This document shows positions 23,068 to 35,314 of a stretch of DNA of 64,000 nt, one piece after another (position 1 is the stretch's first letter; the number at the start of each line of letters is the position of its first letter). Both the position numbers and the translations under genes were made by a program. Below the pieces are notes generated by a model. It saw only the letters and a list, made by a program, of their open reading frames with translations, was not told the DNA's origin and did no database searches. Origin of the DNA: Cryptomeria japonica (Eukaryota > Streptophyta > Pinopsida > Cupressales > Cupressaceae); NCBI RefSeq assembly GCF_030272615.1, contig NC_081405.1, positions 315,290,541-315,354,540 of the forward strand, given 5' to 3'.

Positions 23068-26000
23068 ATGGCGCCCAAGATCCAAGATCCCATAGTTATC
23101 AAGAATGTAGAAAAGCCCTCACTAAAATACTCTTTGACTCCCAAAGTTGCATCTGAACCGGATGACAAAACCGCCTTTTCACTCATCCCAGATAGAGTGT
23201 TGTTAGTCGAGGTTGTGAGATTCTTCACCAAATTTCGTGTTGAAGAAATCGGTCATGTTGAAATTAAAGACACCTATGATGAGTTGTGCACAGATGGTAA
23301 ATTGAACAGCAAGTATGAGCACATCAAGATCAAGGGATTAACTGAAGCCCTAACCTATCCCCGTGTGTTCAAACCCCAATGGGTCAAGTTTGTTCTAAGC
23401 ATAATTCACGATGATTTCATGTGGCTAGAAGAGCAACCATTTAAGATTACCAAGGAAATCATTCATCTAATTACCGGTTACCCCATTTATGATCATGCCC
23501 GAGCCCAAAAGATGATATCACAAAAGGAATTGATCAATTTAACCAGAGTGGAATCAGATTGCAGAGGATTAAAATTAAACAATGTCACAGATGAAGAACT
23601 AAAATTTGCCATTAGAGTTTTAGGCTACTGTTTCTTCCAATCGGCAAGGGAAAATAGTGTACCCTGTGCAGCAGTAGACCTGGCTTACAAAATTGTGAAA
23701 AAGGGAATGAAAATTGATCTATGTGAGGTATTGCTGAAGAACCTATTTGAGAATCTAAACATCATCAGGAAGCCAAAGAAGAACAACTTGGCTAATACTC
23801 TAAAGTTTGGATCATTACTGGTAAGCATGTTTTTCTATTTTGAAAAATTATTTCCATCAGTCGGTAAAGTTGTTTGGGAACTACACCGACCAATCACCCA
23901 TCAGATTAATGACTTCATCAAGAAGTTAGGTGATAATTTCAATGATATTATGGATGACTACTTTAGTAAATTTCAAGAGAAAATGCATAACAGATATAGG
24001 ATTCCACCCCAGCTAGTAGAAAAATACAAAAATGATATATGTTTTGAAGTTGACACCGATTACTATTATGTGAATGTTGTGGAACCGAGGACTCAATCTT
24101 TGTCACCGATGGGTTACAAAATTGATTTTGAGATCACACAATAGTAAATTGATGCATTTCTTACATTACCAAGGCATGCTACCGAGCTAAGGTATGGAAC
24201 CTATGAGGAAGTAAAGGAAAAGGTAAAGATGAACATTGTAGTACCCAAAGCTACAAGGAAGACAACAAAAATGATAAAGGCATTGTTAGAGAAATTCGGA
24301 GAAGACTCTTCCTCTACACCTGTCAAAGGCACCATTGCCATTACCGAAGAGGAATCTGAAGCCCAAGAGGCAGCAATAACACTGAGCACTGAATTGCCAA
24401 AGGGAAAAGTGTTGAAGAGAAAGAAACAGGACACATCAAAGGCCTCACTGACTCCACCTCCAAAGTGACCTAACACTAGAGCATCTGCAGCCTCACCGAG
24501 TAAAGAAACAAAAAGTGTTAATGCTCCTAAGGTAACAAAGACATACAAGAAATCTAGTCGAAGACTCATTTTGGCAAAAGAGTCTAGTGATACCGAATCA
24601 GAGGATGCAAGCAAATTCCAAACTGTCAAGAGCAAGAAGGTAAATATACATAGTGTTGAAAACTTTTGTGCTAATCTGAAAGGATATGGAGGATTCGGAT
24701 CATTTAGATATGTCAAGTATGAAACTAGGAATAATGATGAAAAGAGACAAATTGAAGAAGCTGTCATCTGCACACTTCTAAAATTCTGGTTAGCTCCATT
24801 GGAACTAGCTAAGTCACTTCTGAATGAGCTTTACTTGCATATTGATAATAGGTGGAAGTATGCAATGGACTCGGAGAAACAAATCAGAGAGAGAAGTCTG
24901 GTTCATCTATTTCCTGACATGTCAGTAGCTGAAATAAAAGAACATCTGACAAACTACAACTCAAAGTTTCTTGTCAAACAAAGAGCCTTAAAACTGATGA
25001 ATGGGTTGTATATTGAAGTGGAAAATGAGACAAAAGCAAAGTGGTAGGAAATATTTTAAGTCAAGGATGCAGGTGAGCAAGCTACAATTGAAATTGTTGA
25101 TGTCACCGAGCAAGATCCTGATGCTATTGAGAAAGACCCTGTTGACACAATTCAAATAGATGAAGATGTCATGGATACAGAGGCACCGGAATAGGAAATG
25201 ATAGAAGGCAGTGCATATGCAAAACTTGTAACTAGTGAATTAGTCTTGGAACAAGTTTAGTCTTATCCACCAATCAAGCAACCTGTCTCAACCGATCATG
25301 ACACGGAGCAAGGCACCGAAGGTCACAAGTCTACAACAAGAGAAGGTACTACTCAAGAACAGACATCTCAAGCACCTTCTAACACTGAGAATGTTGAAAC
25401 TGAGACACCGAGTACCGAGACACCAAAGGACTCTATAGAGGCTAAGGAAACCGATCAAAGTGTTGCCTCTACCAAGCAACCTACCGAGGGTCATCAAGCC
25501 TCACAAGCCCTTGTCTTAGTTCCATCGGGGAAAGGTAAAGAAAAGAAGATGAAAAATCATAGTTTTAAAGTTGATTTGTCAAAACCAATAGTGTTGCCCA
25601 ATGTAGACATATCAAAATTAAAGGGGCAAGCACTCATTGATTCCGGTGAACTATGCAAAGCAAAGGTCAAACAAGAGAAACAAATAGCCATTCAAAAGAA
25701 AAATAAAGTACTTTAGAAGGTGAAAGCACTCTTAATAGATATGCTACCTGAAGCTATAGTATCAACAGATGCAGCCATCCACATTCAACTGGATGAACTC
25801 CTAACAAAGATAGAGACATCTGGAGTAGATGCATCAGAGTATTTGAGCAAGCTAAAAGACAAAGAGCTCACTGCAAAAATGATAGAAGAGGTACAGAAAA
25901 GCTATAGCTATTGGCAAAGTTAAACTTGTCAAATTTATTGCTGAGTTGACTCCTCAACTCAAGCACATTCTTTATTTATTTCAGAAACTCTGCACATTTT

Positions 26001-26425
26001 CTTTATTCATTAAAGACATTAAGAATAAAATAGAGGAAATTGAGAAAGAGATCACCGATCTCTCAAGCAACTTGACCACAGAGCCAAATTCAGTTCAGAA
26101 TTTTTATACAAAGCTACAACAGCTCATGGCTCAACAATTGGACCTAAGAATTGAAGAACACAAGATCTGGATGGACATAATAACACTTCAGACATTATTC
26201 CTTCCCCATCTTTCATCCGTCCAAGAACAGATCAACCAAGCCACCTCCTTATCTACTACACAAGAGGGAAGCACTCTAGATGGCTTAATATCATTATTGG
26301 TTGATATTCAAGCACAGAATTCTTTAATGGATAGTGTAAAGAATGCCCTCTCTGTCGCTCTCACCGAAGCCCGGACCAAGTACAAATCCATTTTTGACCA
26401 GTTACCACCCCCGAATGGTAATTAA
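23068..26425 (+). pseudogene. ~1,118-residue family P ORF of unknown function
   Basis: One long gene of about 1,118 codons starting MAPKIQDPIV and ending FDQLPPPNGN. The N-terminal ~370 residues are globular (SLIPDRVLLVEVVRFFTKF, FKPQWVKFVLSIIHDDFMWL, ITKEIIHLITGYPIYDHA, VLGYCFFQSAREN). Then follow a Lys/Ser/Glu-rich region, a second globular block (GYGGFGSFRYVKYETR, IDNRWKYAMDSEKQIRE), a Thr/Glu/Gln-rich region of about 200 residues, and a C-terminal coiled coil (IKDIKNKIEEIEKEITDL). Stops at 24142, 24466, 25045 and beyond and one extra A in an A-run near 25903 break it. Copy 2 (54788-58146) gives nearly the same length. No transmembrane segment or catalytic motif is recognised; an accessory or envelope-position ORF of Maximus-type elements is possible. 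Confidence 0.75.
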
Positions 26426-26828
26426 GTTTTGATGTTTGTCAAAAAGGGGGAGTGATATGATATAGTACTTAGTGGAGTAATATGTTACAGTACTAAGGGA
26501 GTGATACAGTATTTGATACAGTATTGGGGGAGTGTAGCATTCAAAGCATCAAAGTATAAAATCAAACAAACAGGAGTATAGTATACAGGGGGAGTATACC
26601 GAGCAAAGCACATAGAGTATCCAAGAGTAGTGCACCAAGCAGTAAACAGAATAGATCACCAAGCATGCAAATTCAAAGTTTTGTACAGTATATCAATAAG
26701 GGGATTATATCTGGATATATTATTTTATTGACTATTGTATATATTGTTAGCATAGTCAAATTCTACAAGTATATAGATTATTGAGTTATAACTTTGAAAG
26801 TAGTTTTTGTCAAACATCTCAACTAATG

Positions 26829-26842
26829 TCAAAAGGGGAGAT
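26829..26842 (+). promoter_or_regulatory. polypurine tract of family P copy 1
   Basis: TCAAAAGGGGAGAT lies directly before the 3' LTR. A second purine-rich phrase, CAAAAAGGGGGAG, follows the long ORF near 26439. Confidence 0.8.
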
Positions 26843-27984
26843 TGATACTACTTATCAAGTTGCCATTAGTTTCATGTCAAAGTTATTCTATGTACTCTAG
26901 TCGGTTATCTCTACCAAGATATTCAGTCGGTATGCACAGTCTAGTCGGTTACAGAAGAAAGTAAGTCTCAAAACATAGTATACACCGAGCTGTCTACCAA
27001 GTATCATTTCATGTCTTTCGAGCAGCAAAGATGACACACCGAGTTGATATACACCGAGTGAAACGTGTTACCAGATTCATTGAACCTGGACATGCATATG
27101 AAAACGTGTTACAAGATCGAGGCACATTTAACCGTTATCACATTGGAAATTGCACTTAAAGATTGTGTATGATTTTGAGGTCATCTAACCAATGAATTAA
27201 TTTGCATGGTTATTCATTCGATAAATCATATTTGTAAGATCGAAGCAATGAATGGATCACCATCATAAGAGATCTATTTATACAGCATGAGTTAAGAATT
27301 AAAAGTGTGTGTGTGCATGAGTGTAAGAAGACTATTACAGAGACACAGAGGTCACCGAGAAGGTTTTTAGAGAACAGTTAAAGAACGGAGTAAATAGAAG
27401 GGTTTACTGAGTTACTATATGGGTTACTGAGGTATGCTATAAGCAAGGTAACTTATTTTGAGCACATAGAATCTTCTATAACATTCCAGATGTAAAGTTG
27501 CAGATATTTGTAATGATTTTATTGTAATATTTTGAAGTTGTAAGAGAAACCTTTAACAGGGTAAAAGACTCTAATCAAGTCTATAAATTGTAAAGCCTCT
27601 AACCAGGTGCAGCATTTAGATGAAGTGTTGTAAAATCCTTTAGGAAGGTAGATCTAATAGATCTTATTACTCCTAACAGGGTAAGCTGTCAGAAATAGCT
27701 AAACATGTAGCTCTAACCGAGCACTCTTTATTATTGCAGTAGTGAAGTTGTGGGTGCCATCCCCACTACAGTTTTTCTTTCTAACCAAGAGTTTCTGCAT
27801 AACCAAAATATATGTGTTATGGAGTGAATCGTGTATGATTGTTATCTATTTGTTTTAGCTTTATATTATGTTACTGCACTATTCAGTTTATGCATAATAG
27901 TAAAGTTATTATTCAAGAAAAGTTTTGGAGTACTGATTCACCCCTCCCCTCTCAGTACATTAACTTTCCATATTGGGCCTAACA
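26843..27984 (+). repeat. 3' LTR of family P copy 1
   Basis: Starts TGATACTACTTATCAAG and ends GGGCCTAACA, followed by the target duplication TGCAC. It differs from the 5' LTR by scattered substitutions, several of them C/T or G/A, and by a two-base change in a GT microsatellite. Confidence 0.9.
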
Positions 27985-28147
27985 TGCACATAAGGTCAAC
28001 TACCGAACAAATACATGTCATTCAGGTCCTTTCCAATAAGACCTGAGACATAATCACATCCATCCAGGCTATTAGAGTTACTACAATGAACCCTCAACTC
28101 ATTGACTTACATAATCTGCAATACTGATCAACATCTATGTCGGTAAC

Positions 28148-29804
28148 TGTGTAGGGGAAAAAGCGAGACTAGGTTAACATGCCCTAATCCTACCTTTTGA
28201 CACACATTACGGAATACGAAAGAGCCTAGAGGTATCACACAATTGGCTACTTCTTTTTGTGGAAGAGAGAGCCATGGGCTACCTATTAGGATTTCTATTC
28301 CTTTGTTGTAATTGAAAGATAAAATGATGCAAGTTCAATTCCTAACCCCAAAATGCAAGTATGAACTAATGACAAGATTGCAGAATTGAACTTAAACAAT
28401 GGAAAGCTATAAATAAAAGGATAAGACAAGAATGCAAATGCATACCTGGAGTTAAAATCTGACTGAAAATGTTCAGGACGGGGGCGCGGGCGCCACTGTC
28501 CTGATTCTGCCCCTGAAACTGCTCCAGAAACTGTTGTTTTGCACTCTGGAAAAAGCTGTCAAAAATGCTGAAAATGTTGTCTGTCAGGAGGACCAGGGTG
28601 CCCAGCGCCCCTATCCTGGCAGGACCAGGGCACCCCACGCCCCTGTCTTGGTCTTTTGCTCTGCAATTTGGTGTGGAGTGCTATCTTGACCTGCTTTTCC
28701 CGGATCTGTCACCTGCGGCGTCGTCCGAGTCCCGAAACCTGCACTTATACCTGAAAAGGGTATGGGCGGCTATATAGGGTTTTGCCTTAGTCAAACCCCC
28801 ACTTTTGTGATTTCCACCTCCACGAATAGCCAAGTTGTATTGTAAAATGTATTGTGTGTGCAGACCTAGTGTGTGTGCAAGGTCCTTAAATGCAAGAAAG
28901 CAAACTAGAGCAACCTAGAAAGTAAACCCTAATTGCTTGTAAATGATAATGTAAATGCTCTAAATCAAGATGCAAAGTGATCTAAAGCATGAATAAAGGA
29001 TATATTGAAGCTTATGCAAAGACATGAAAACAACATGAAATCATACCCAACCCTTAAGGGAGGAGTACAAGCCAATCTTCAATCGGTAATCTCCTATTGT
29101 TCTTCAATGTCTCCCAAGCCCTAAATGAATGAAATTGATGAATGCTTGATGGATGGATGTTGAATGTTATTGAAGTCTTCAAAGATCTTCTCTTTCGCTA
29201 CATAGAAGGTCCTCCAAAGCCCAAAATTCTGATCCTTTCAAATGAAGAAAGAGAGCTCTTATATATGAAACCCTAGGTCTTAATTTTGACTTTTGGCCGA
29301 CCTAGAGATTGAATATCCCACCAATTTCTTGGGGTTAAGCTTTATTTTATGATTGGATCACGCTCCTAAAATTTTGAGAAAAATGTCCGGGACCATGTGC
29401 ACTCCGGGCGCCATGGTCCTTTCCGGGTGCCATGGTCCCGACAACTTTTCACCAAATTTTCAGGGCCATCGGATATGATGATTTTAGAGAGAATCCCGAA
29501 GTTATAGGTGATTTCGAGATGTTTTGACCCCCAAAACCAAGCCCCCAAGTTCAAAATAGGACCTAATTAGGGTTTTTGATTAAATGATGTATAGGAGGAA
29601 TAAAATGAAAAGGGCACACTTTAATGAAAGGGCCCAACTTTATGATGTGGGAGATGATAAAATAGAACCTTAGACCTAATTAATTTAATTAATTAAGTGC
29701 TAAAGGGGAAATGCAATGCAAAATGCAAAATGCGCCAAGGCGGGTGCTAAACTAGGTGTGAAATTGTACCACCCTAGCAAGTGCGTACAATTTACGACGC
29801 TACA
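28148..29804 (-). mobile_element. gypsy-like solo LTR
   Basis: A 1,657-bp sequence with TG...CA ends (plus: TGTGTAGGGG...GACGCTACA; minus: TGTAGCGTCGTAAATTG...CTACACA) flanked by perfect GTAAC duplications at 28143-28147 and 29805-29809. It holds no internal coding region, as expected of a solo LTR left by LTR-LTR recombination. The minus-strand start resembles that of the LTR at 39.1-40.24 kb. GC-rich phrases such as GGGGCGCGGGCGCC and GACCAGGGTGCCC occur inside. The open frames at 28366 and 28565 are chance. Confidence 0.8.
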
Positions 29805-30242
29805 GTAACATGTTGTACATACTAGTCTCTTATCTTAACCACAAGACACTTTCATCTTTACCTTTATCTGTCAATTCCAATTATCTATGCTACCATTCAT
29901 TTCACCGGCAACAACTTGTTCTTCTTCTTGTCTACTTTCACTAAGGGCATGAATGATCTTATCAACATTTAGCTCCCCCTTGGACCTGTATCTCCTTTAA
30001 GCAATAGGAGATATCACCAGTGCATTGAATGCATAGTGTCGGTCCATTGTCCTAATTTCCTTCTTCTTCCTCCATGTTTGCTTGGTCTCACTTTTCTTCT
30101 CCTTTTTAGTCTGGGGAGCATGATTCTTCTTCTCCTGCTAATTGATCCTTACACTTCCTAATTCTGCATCACAGCTGGATGTGGTGCTATAGTAGCACAC
30201 AACATTCATCCCAACTTCATGATTGAGGAATCTCTTAGCATG

Positions 30243-32085
30243 TCAGTTAAACCATCTTCTTTTGGTCATCCCATTGTATCCTTCTACCGGAACCGGTGGA
30301 CCCCTTGATCTTATGGGAACAAAATCTCTTATACTTTTGTTCCATGTAGTATTTTGTTTCTCATATGCTCTATATTCATTTCTATGTTGATTATAGCTAT
30401 TAAACCGGTAGTCATGCGACTGCAAGTTAATTCTTTTGCAATTGTGACTTTTATGACCAAATTCATTACACCTCCAACAGATGACATTATTGTTTCTAGG
30501 AAGAACATATTGTCTATTCCTAGACATCATTTTGCATTCATCGTCCTATGGTTGTATTACTTGCATGCAAAATTGTAATAAAAAAGAGGAGGCACATTAC
30601 TTACAAATTTGTTTTTCCAAGCTTGAGGAGACCTTACCGATTTAGTGTTTCCATTTCTGCTTCTTCGGGTGTGAATCTTGGATTGTCCACAACCTGTAGC
30701 TCTTCCATCTATTTTATCCTTTTCTCATACATGCTTTGTCTTGTGGACATATGTATTTCCTTGTCTTCTACCATGAGGAGGTATTTTGTGTTGTCTTCTT
30801 ATGTTCTTGCTTTCGGTGTAGTCACCTTCTCTCAACTTCCCTTTTCCTTTTGGATTTGTATGATTCCTTCTTGCAGCATATCGGACTGTGAAAGCTTTTC
30901 CTTTGCCTTTTCCATTTGAGGAGACAAATTGAATGTCTTCTTGAGAATTATCCTTGCTAGTCAAGCATTCAACGACACCACATCCTAGTCCTCCATTGTC
31001 CTTGGAATGTTTTTGTTGGCTTAACATCATGTCCAAGGCTTCAGTGCCACCATCATATTTCTTTCTTAGTTTAAGCTCATCTTGGCACATATCTAGCTCT
31101 AATGTGAGATTTGCAACTTCACCCTTAAGAGCATGACACTCCTTTCCTTTAGTCTCCACCTCTTGCTCTAACACTTTGCACCTACACCTGTTGGTACCCA
31201 AATCCAATCTAGATTCCACAATCACATTCTTAGCATCAACCACTTGTACTTTCAGATTAGCAAGGGCTAACTCTGATTCTTGAAGACTATTGATCAACCA
31301 TTTTTGTTCCACAACAACAGCATTCTTGAACATCTTGTATTCTTTCCTCAGAATCTCCATTTCACTTTCCTTGGAGTCCAAGATTGATTTCAAATCATCA
31401 ATCAATATTTTTGCCTCTTCTAGTTCAGTGGTCAATAAACCAACCTTTTGGTTTGATTCTTCAAGGAAGGTTCTCAACTTGTTGCAATCCTCATGAACTG
31501 ATCTTTTGTAGTTTTTAAATTCATTTCTAATATTTTGTAGCTCTTCTAGAGCACTTACCGGTTCACACTCACGATCTACTTCAGCTTCATCTTTAGCATC
31601 ACTCCCAAACACTTCTTGTCAGTGAGATTTGTTTGTACTTCACTTTCTATTTCTTGTGCCATGAAGAGATGAGTTTCCTCTTCATCAAAACTACAGCAGC
31701 TAACCGATCTGCTATTAACACTTCCACATGTGTCTTCGTTGTTGTTCTTCATGCTTATGCAATTTGATTTAGTAGTGCATGGCTTATTTCTATAAAGCTT
31801 CTTCAGTCTATCCCATAGACTCTATGAAGATCTACACTTATCCACTTGTGAGGAAACATCATCGGTTAATCCACCAAATATAGCCTTCATGGCTTCTTCA
31901 TTGCATCTTCTTCTTCTTTCTACTTCAAGACTAGTGGGAGGAATTCCATGCCTAGGGAGACCATTTATGACCAACATCTAGACATCGTAACCTAAGGCAA
32001 ACAAATAGACTTCCATTCTACAACTCCAAATGGAATACTTTGAGCCATCAAAAACTAGAGCAGGGATTGATACTAAACAAACCAT
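30243..32085 (-). pseudogene. copia gag: UBN2 domain, coiled coil, zinc knuckle
   Basis: Capsid/nucleocapsid gene of the pol-less copia element. From 32085 it reads FDGSKYSIWSCRMEVYLFAL, AMKAIFGGLTDDVSSQVDKC and LWDRLKKLYRNKP, the UBN2-type gag domain. After a frameshift near 31620 comes a ~200-residue coiled coil (ALEELQNIRNEFKNYK, LTTELEEAKILIDDLKS), a Gly/Lys-rich stretch, and, after a stop at 30725, an intact knuckle CWRCNEFGHKSHNC near 30465. In Maximus/SIRE elements gag of this layout leads into protease and integrase; here nothing of pol follows. The start lies 60 bases past the primer site, which supports it. Confidence 0.85.
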
Positions 32086-32144
32086 TGTGTCCTTAAGCTA
32101 GAATCTACCCAAGCTAGAGAAAGCTCATCCAATTAGGAACCTAT

Positions 32145-32156
32145 GCTCTGATACCA
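32145..32156 (-). promoter_or_regulatory. primer binding site of the copia element
   Basis: The minus strand reads TGGTATCAGAGC, two bases after the 5' LTR end (CTAGCA), an exact initiator tRNA-Met complement. Confidence 0.9.
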
Positions 32157-32158
32157 AT

Positions 32159-34914
32159 TGCTAGACACAATGCACCACTGAGAGGGGGGTGAATCAATGG
32201 TTCTCGACTTTTTCTCTTTAACTAACTTATGTGTGTATACTGGTTATGGGATATAACACAATGCAGACATACCAGTTAGTGGGGAGACAAATCACAAATT
32301 CAATCACACATAAAGGAACATCAAATTAAAACACTAGCATGTAAGAGGAAAACCCAACATGGGAAAAACCTCGGTGAGAAATGTTACTGGAGTCTACTGC
32401 TCCAATACAGCCTCTCAATGAATCTCTATTACAATGTTTAGGGCACCAACCCAAGGAGCACCAACCCCTAACTGATTTATGGGCTACAACCCAAAGGAGC
32501 TACAACCCCTGCTAGTTTATGGGCACCAACCCAAGGAGCACCAGCCCTTGTACTGTGCTATAACTCAGTGATCACAATGATAGCATCAAATACAAAATTA
32601 GTTATATTGTTACAAGTGAGTCTTGTAACCATTTTATGTACCTCACTCTGTCAATGAGACACCTTCTCTGCTACACTGGCTCTCTCTTCTGCTACTCTTA
32701 TCGGCTACTATAATACCATTTCACCTCTTCTCTTCTTTGACTCTATCGGATCTCCTCCTTGTTGCTCTTCTCTTCAGTCTACTCAACTATCTACCTGCCA
32801 GTACAAGCTCCTACTAGTTCTCTCTTCAGATGCACTATAGTTGCTATACCGGTACACTCCTCACTCTACTACTACTGCTTTGCTAGTTCACCGTTCTCTC
32901 TACCGGTACTCACTTCTTTCAGCTACTCTGGTACTCTCCACTGGTACTACCCTCAGCCAGTTCTATGCCTGTGTTTTCTACAGTTACCTTTCCTTATACT
33001 CTGTCGATATGAACACTATTAGTTCTACATTTCTACCAATTGAACTCTTCAACCTACCTTTTTACTCACACTCAGTCTCTTCTTTATCTCCTTCATGAGC
33101 ACTTGACTGATCTACATGCAACAACACTATCTTCTTCTATTCAACAACTCTTAACAATGTCTTTAGCTTGCATATTTATAGCCCAGTCTTCCCACCAAAA
33201 ACCAATTCAAATCCCAGGTGGTTAGGTTTTTCTCCACTGATCACGAGGCACATCGAATCCAATCAAATCTGATTGGATCACAACACAAAGATGACTGCCT
33301 GCACATATCCACCATTTTCATACGTTCTAGAACATGCCTTCATATTTCAGCAACCTGCAATCAATCTCTTGGCACACCCCTTGATCAATCACCATTAATG
33401 GCATGATGGATTTCTTCAACAACTTCAATCTTCCTCTAGAGAACCTGCATCAATCAATTCATGCCATGGATATGGTCTGATTCATCCTACCTCAAGCCAC
33501 AACCCCTCTACATACATCCCTTGAGCTTTGTAGTCACCATAAATGATGGACCAACTGCCAACTACTTCATCATCACTCTTCACCAACCTATGCAAGTTTT
33601 CCACTTCACTTCCACATGGCATTGTTGTCGGTATCCACCTTGGCATACTGCTCTGTCAGTTTAGCTTAGTCACTGACCACCCACATAACCGGTACACACA
33701 TACTGGTCCACTGACCTTACCAACACAAATCACCTTGTCGGTTATCATTCCTGTCATCTCCTTTTCTATTTTGTCGATGTAATTCTTGTGTCTATACTTC
33801 ACTATTTTGTCGATGAAATGCCTTTGTGAAAATGTTCACTTACTGGCATCATAGCAACTTTGACAACTCTCCTCATCCTTCAATTTCCTGCACTCCTGTT
33901 TATCAGGTGAGAACCTTATCTTCCTTGTCTCTTCTCTGATGTTTCACCAGTTGACATAACATGCTAACTATCACCGATGCAGATATAGGTAGATGTGTCC
34001 ACTAGTGGACAACATACTTTCCTTCTTTTTGGTGAGACACATTGATGACACCAAGCCATCACACTCCAACTATTTTTCATCAACCTTCCTTCAGCATCCT
34101 GGTATCACCATGTATATTCTTGCAGACTCACTAGCATCCTTCTTCATAAAATCAGTTCTCCTATCAATGGGTTTGTCAAGATGAAAAAGACACCATCTCA
34201 ACTCCTCATTTTTCCTTCATTGTCCTAGTAGCACACCATGTTTTCACTTGTTTATCCGGTGTGCATTTTTGATCTCATGCTCTAGGGGCTTCCTTATCTT
34301 CTACTTGTACATTCTGTCTCTACATTCAATCACCTTTCTATCTCAAGGAATCATTCTGCTGCTACAAGTGTGGCATTACTAAGGAGAGGATACATCTTCA
34401 ACATGACATATGTACTAGTGGTTTTCCATATGTCATCTTGCACATAGAGGCACCATACTCTGTCGACCTATCACCTAGCTTGTGACAGCTTTTTCATCTG
34501 GTGGGAGTCCTGCTAGTTAGCCTTACACTAGCAATCTAGTGGCCTACTCATACTTCACCTCTCTTGTTGATGTGATCCAAATCGCATTCCCCCACTTAAG
34601 CACAAATAGTGCCCATCATGTAGTCTCTTCATTCCAGTTGCATGCAACACCATATCAACAACCCTTTTATAGAATGGTCACTTTACTACACATCTAGCGT
34701 ACCGGTACACGCCAGTTCTTCCTTCTGCATGAGGATTATCCCTGGTTGTCACCAATGACAACACATCAACTCTTTTCCCATATCGATCTATCTTCTATTC
34801 TGGTTGACATCAAACTCTAATGCCAACAACCTATTGTTCACTAGTTGACATCAATGTCAGTGATACTGGTAACATCCTATACCGGTTGACATCAATGACA
34901 ACACAATGCCAACA
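32159..34914 (-). repeat. 5' LTR of the pol-less copia element
   Basis: About 2,756 bp colinear with 16659-19410. On the minus strand it starts TGTTGGCATTGTG and ends GTGTCTAGCA. Its end includes GATTCACCCCCCTCTCAG, similar to the family P LTR end. The open frames at 32759-34184 are non-coding. Confidence 0.85.
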
Positions 34915-34932
34915 ATTGGTCCAGAGAGAAAG

Positions 34933-35314
34933 GTTACTTTAGGTATGTTTGTCATTGCACCAAAATCTTGAGCTATCAATGCCCACTACAAATGCCAAAT
35001 ATACCCAGATCCACGAGGGGCAATAAAGCCATGTCACAAATCCCAAGGGCAAATTCAACACCTCACTGACTAGGGGGGCAGCATAGCGACTTACAATCCC
35101 CCCTCAACAAGACCTGCAAGATTCAATCTTGTGACCCAAGCCTCTAATACCAGTTACTTTAGATATGTTTTTCATTGTGCCAAAAGCTAGAGCTATCAAT
35201 GCCCACCACAAATGCCAAATATACCCAAATCCATGAGAGGTGTTAAAGCCATGTCATGAATCTCGAGGGCAAGTGGAATGCCTCATTAACTAGGGGGAAG
35301 CATAACAACATACA
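34933..35314 (-). mobile_element. miniature LTR element (TRIM), 382 bp
   Basis: Two direct repeats of about 163 bp (34933-35095 and 35153-35314) enclose only 57 bp. On the minus strand the right repeat is followed at once by TGGTATTAGAGG, a one-mismatch version of the tRNA-Met primer site, and the left repeat is preceded by GTTGAGGGGGGAT, a polypurine tract. Repeats start TGTATG/TGTAAG and end AAAGTAAC. This is a complete but coding-free retrotransposon layout. The right flank AAATA pairs with AAATG beyond the copia element, while 18 bases (34915-34932) separate its left end from the copia LTR, so the order of insertion is unclear. Confidence 0.7.

Larger units (their letters stand above)
19978..27984 (+). 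mobile_element. family P copy 1: pol-less LTR retrotransposon
   Basis: An 8.0-kb element with LTRs of about 1,144 and 1,142 bp (start TGATACTACTTATC in the 3' LTR, end GGGCCTAACA), a textbook primer site TGGTATCAGAGC, two coding regions (gag-like 21184-22536; long ORF 23068-26425) and the polypurine tract AAAAGGGGAGAT. No protease, integrase, RT or RNase H motif is visible. A second copy with the same organisation lies at 53263-62362, so the lack of pol is a family trait, not a local deletion. LTR ends resemble the Maximus/SIRE-like copia element around it, so a related autonomous element may supply pol. Confidence 0.85.
16659..34914 (-). mobile_element. pol-less copia (Maximus/SIRE-like) retrotransposon, nested host
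   Basis: A minus-strand LTR element with two ~2.75-kb LTRs (TGTTGG...CTAGCA/CTAACA), a primer site matching initiator tRNA-Met and a polypurine tract. It carries a gag gene with a UBN2 domain, coiled coil and zinc knuckle, but after excluding two nested insertions (19978-27984 and 28148-29804) only about 1.1 kb of internal DNA remains downstream of gag, with no protease, integrase or RT. It sits in LINE-B ORF1: joining the LINE-B halves around it plus the adjacent TRIM restores a continuous frame (SGIFYIFLFAKGFF). The flanks AAATG (16654-16658) and AAATA (35315-35319) look like a target duplication of the whole block. Confidence 0.8.

Noticed and set aside
24201-24773. 190-codon minus-strand open frame
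   Set aside because: Shadow of the family P long ORF; the plus-strand protein is conserved in copy 2.
28366-28777. Overlapping frames of 90 and 70 codons
   Set aside because: Inside a gypsy-like solo LTR with perfect target duplications; GC-rich composition explains them.
34915-34928. Plus-strand primer-site-like phrase ATTGGTCCAGAGAG after the right LTR
   Set aside because: The exact primer site is on the minus strand at 32145-32156 and gag is on the minus strand, so orientation is settled; this is a chance or decayed match.
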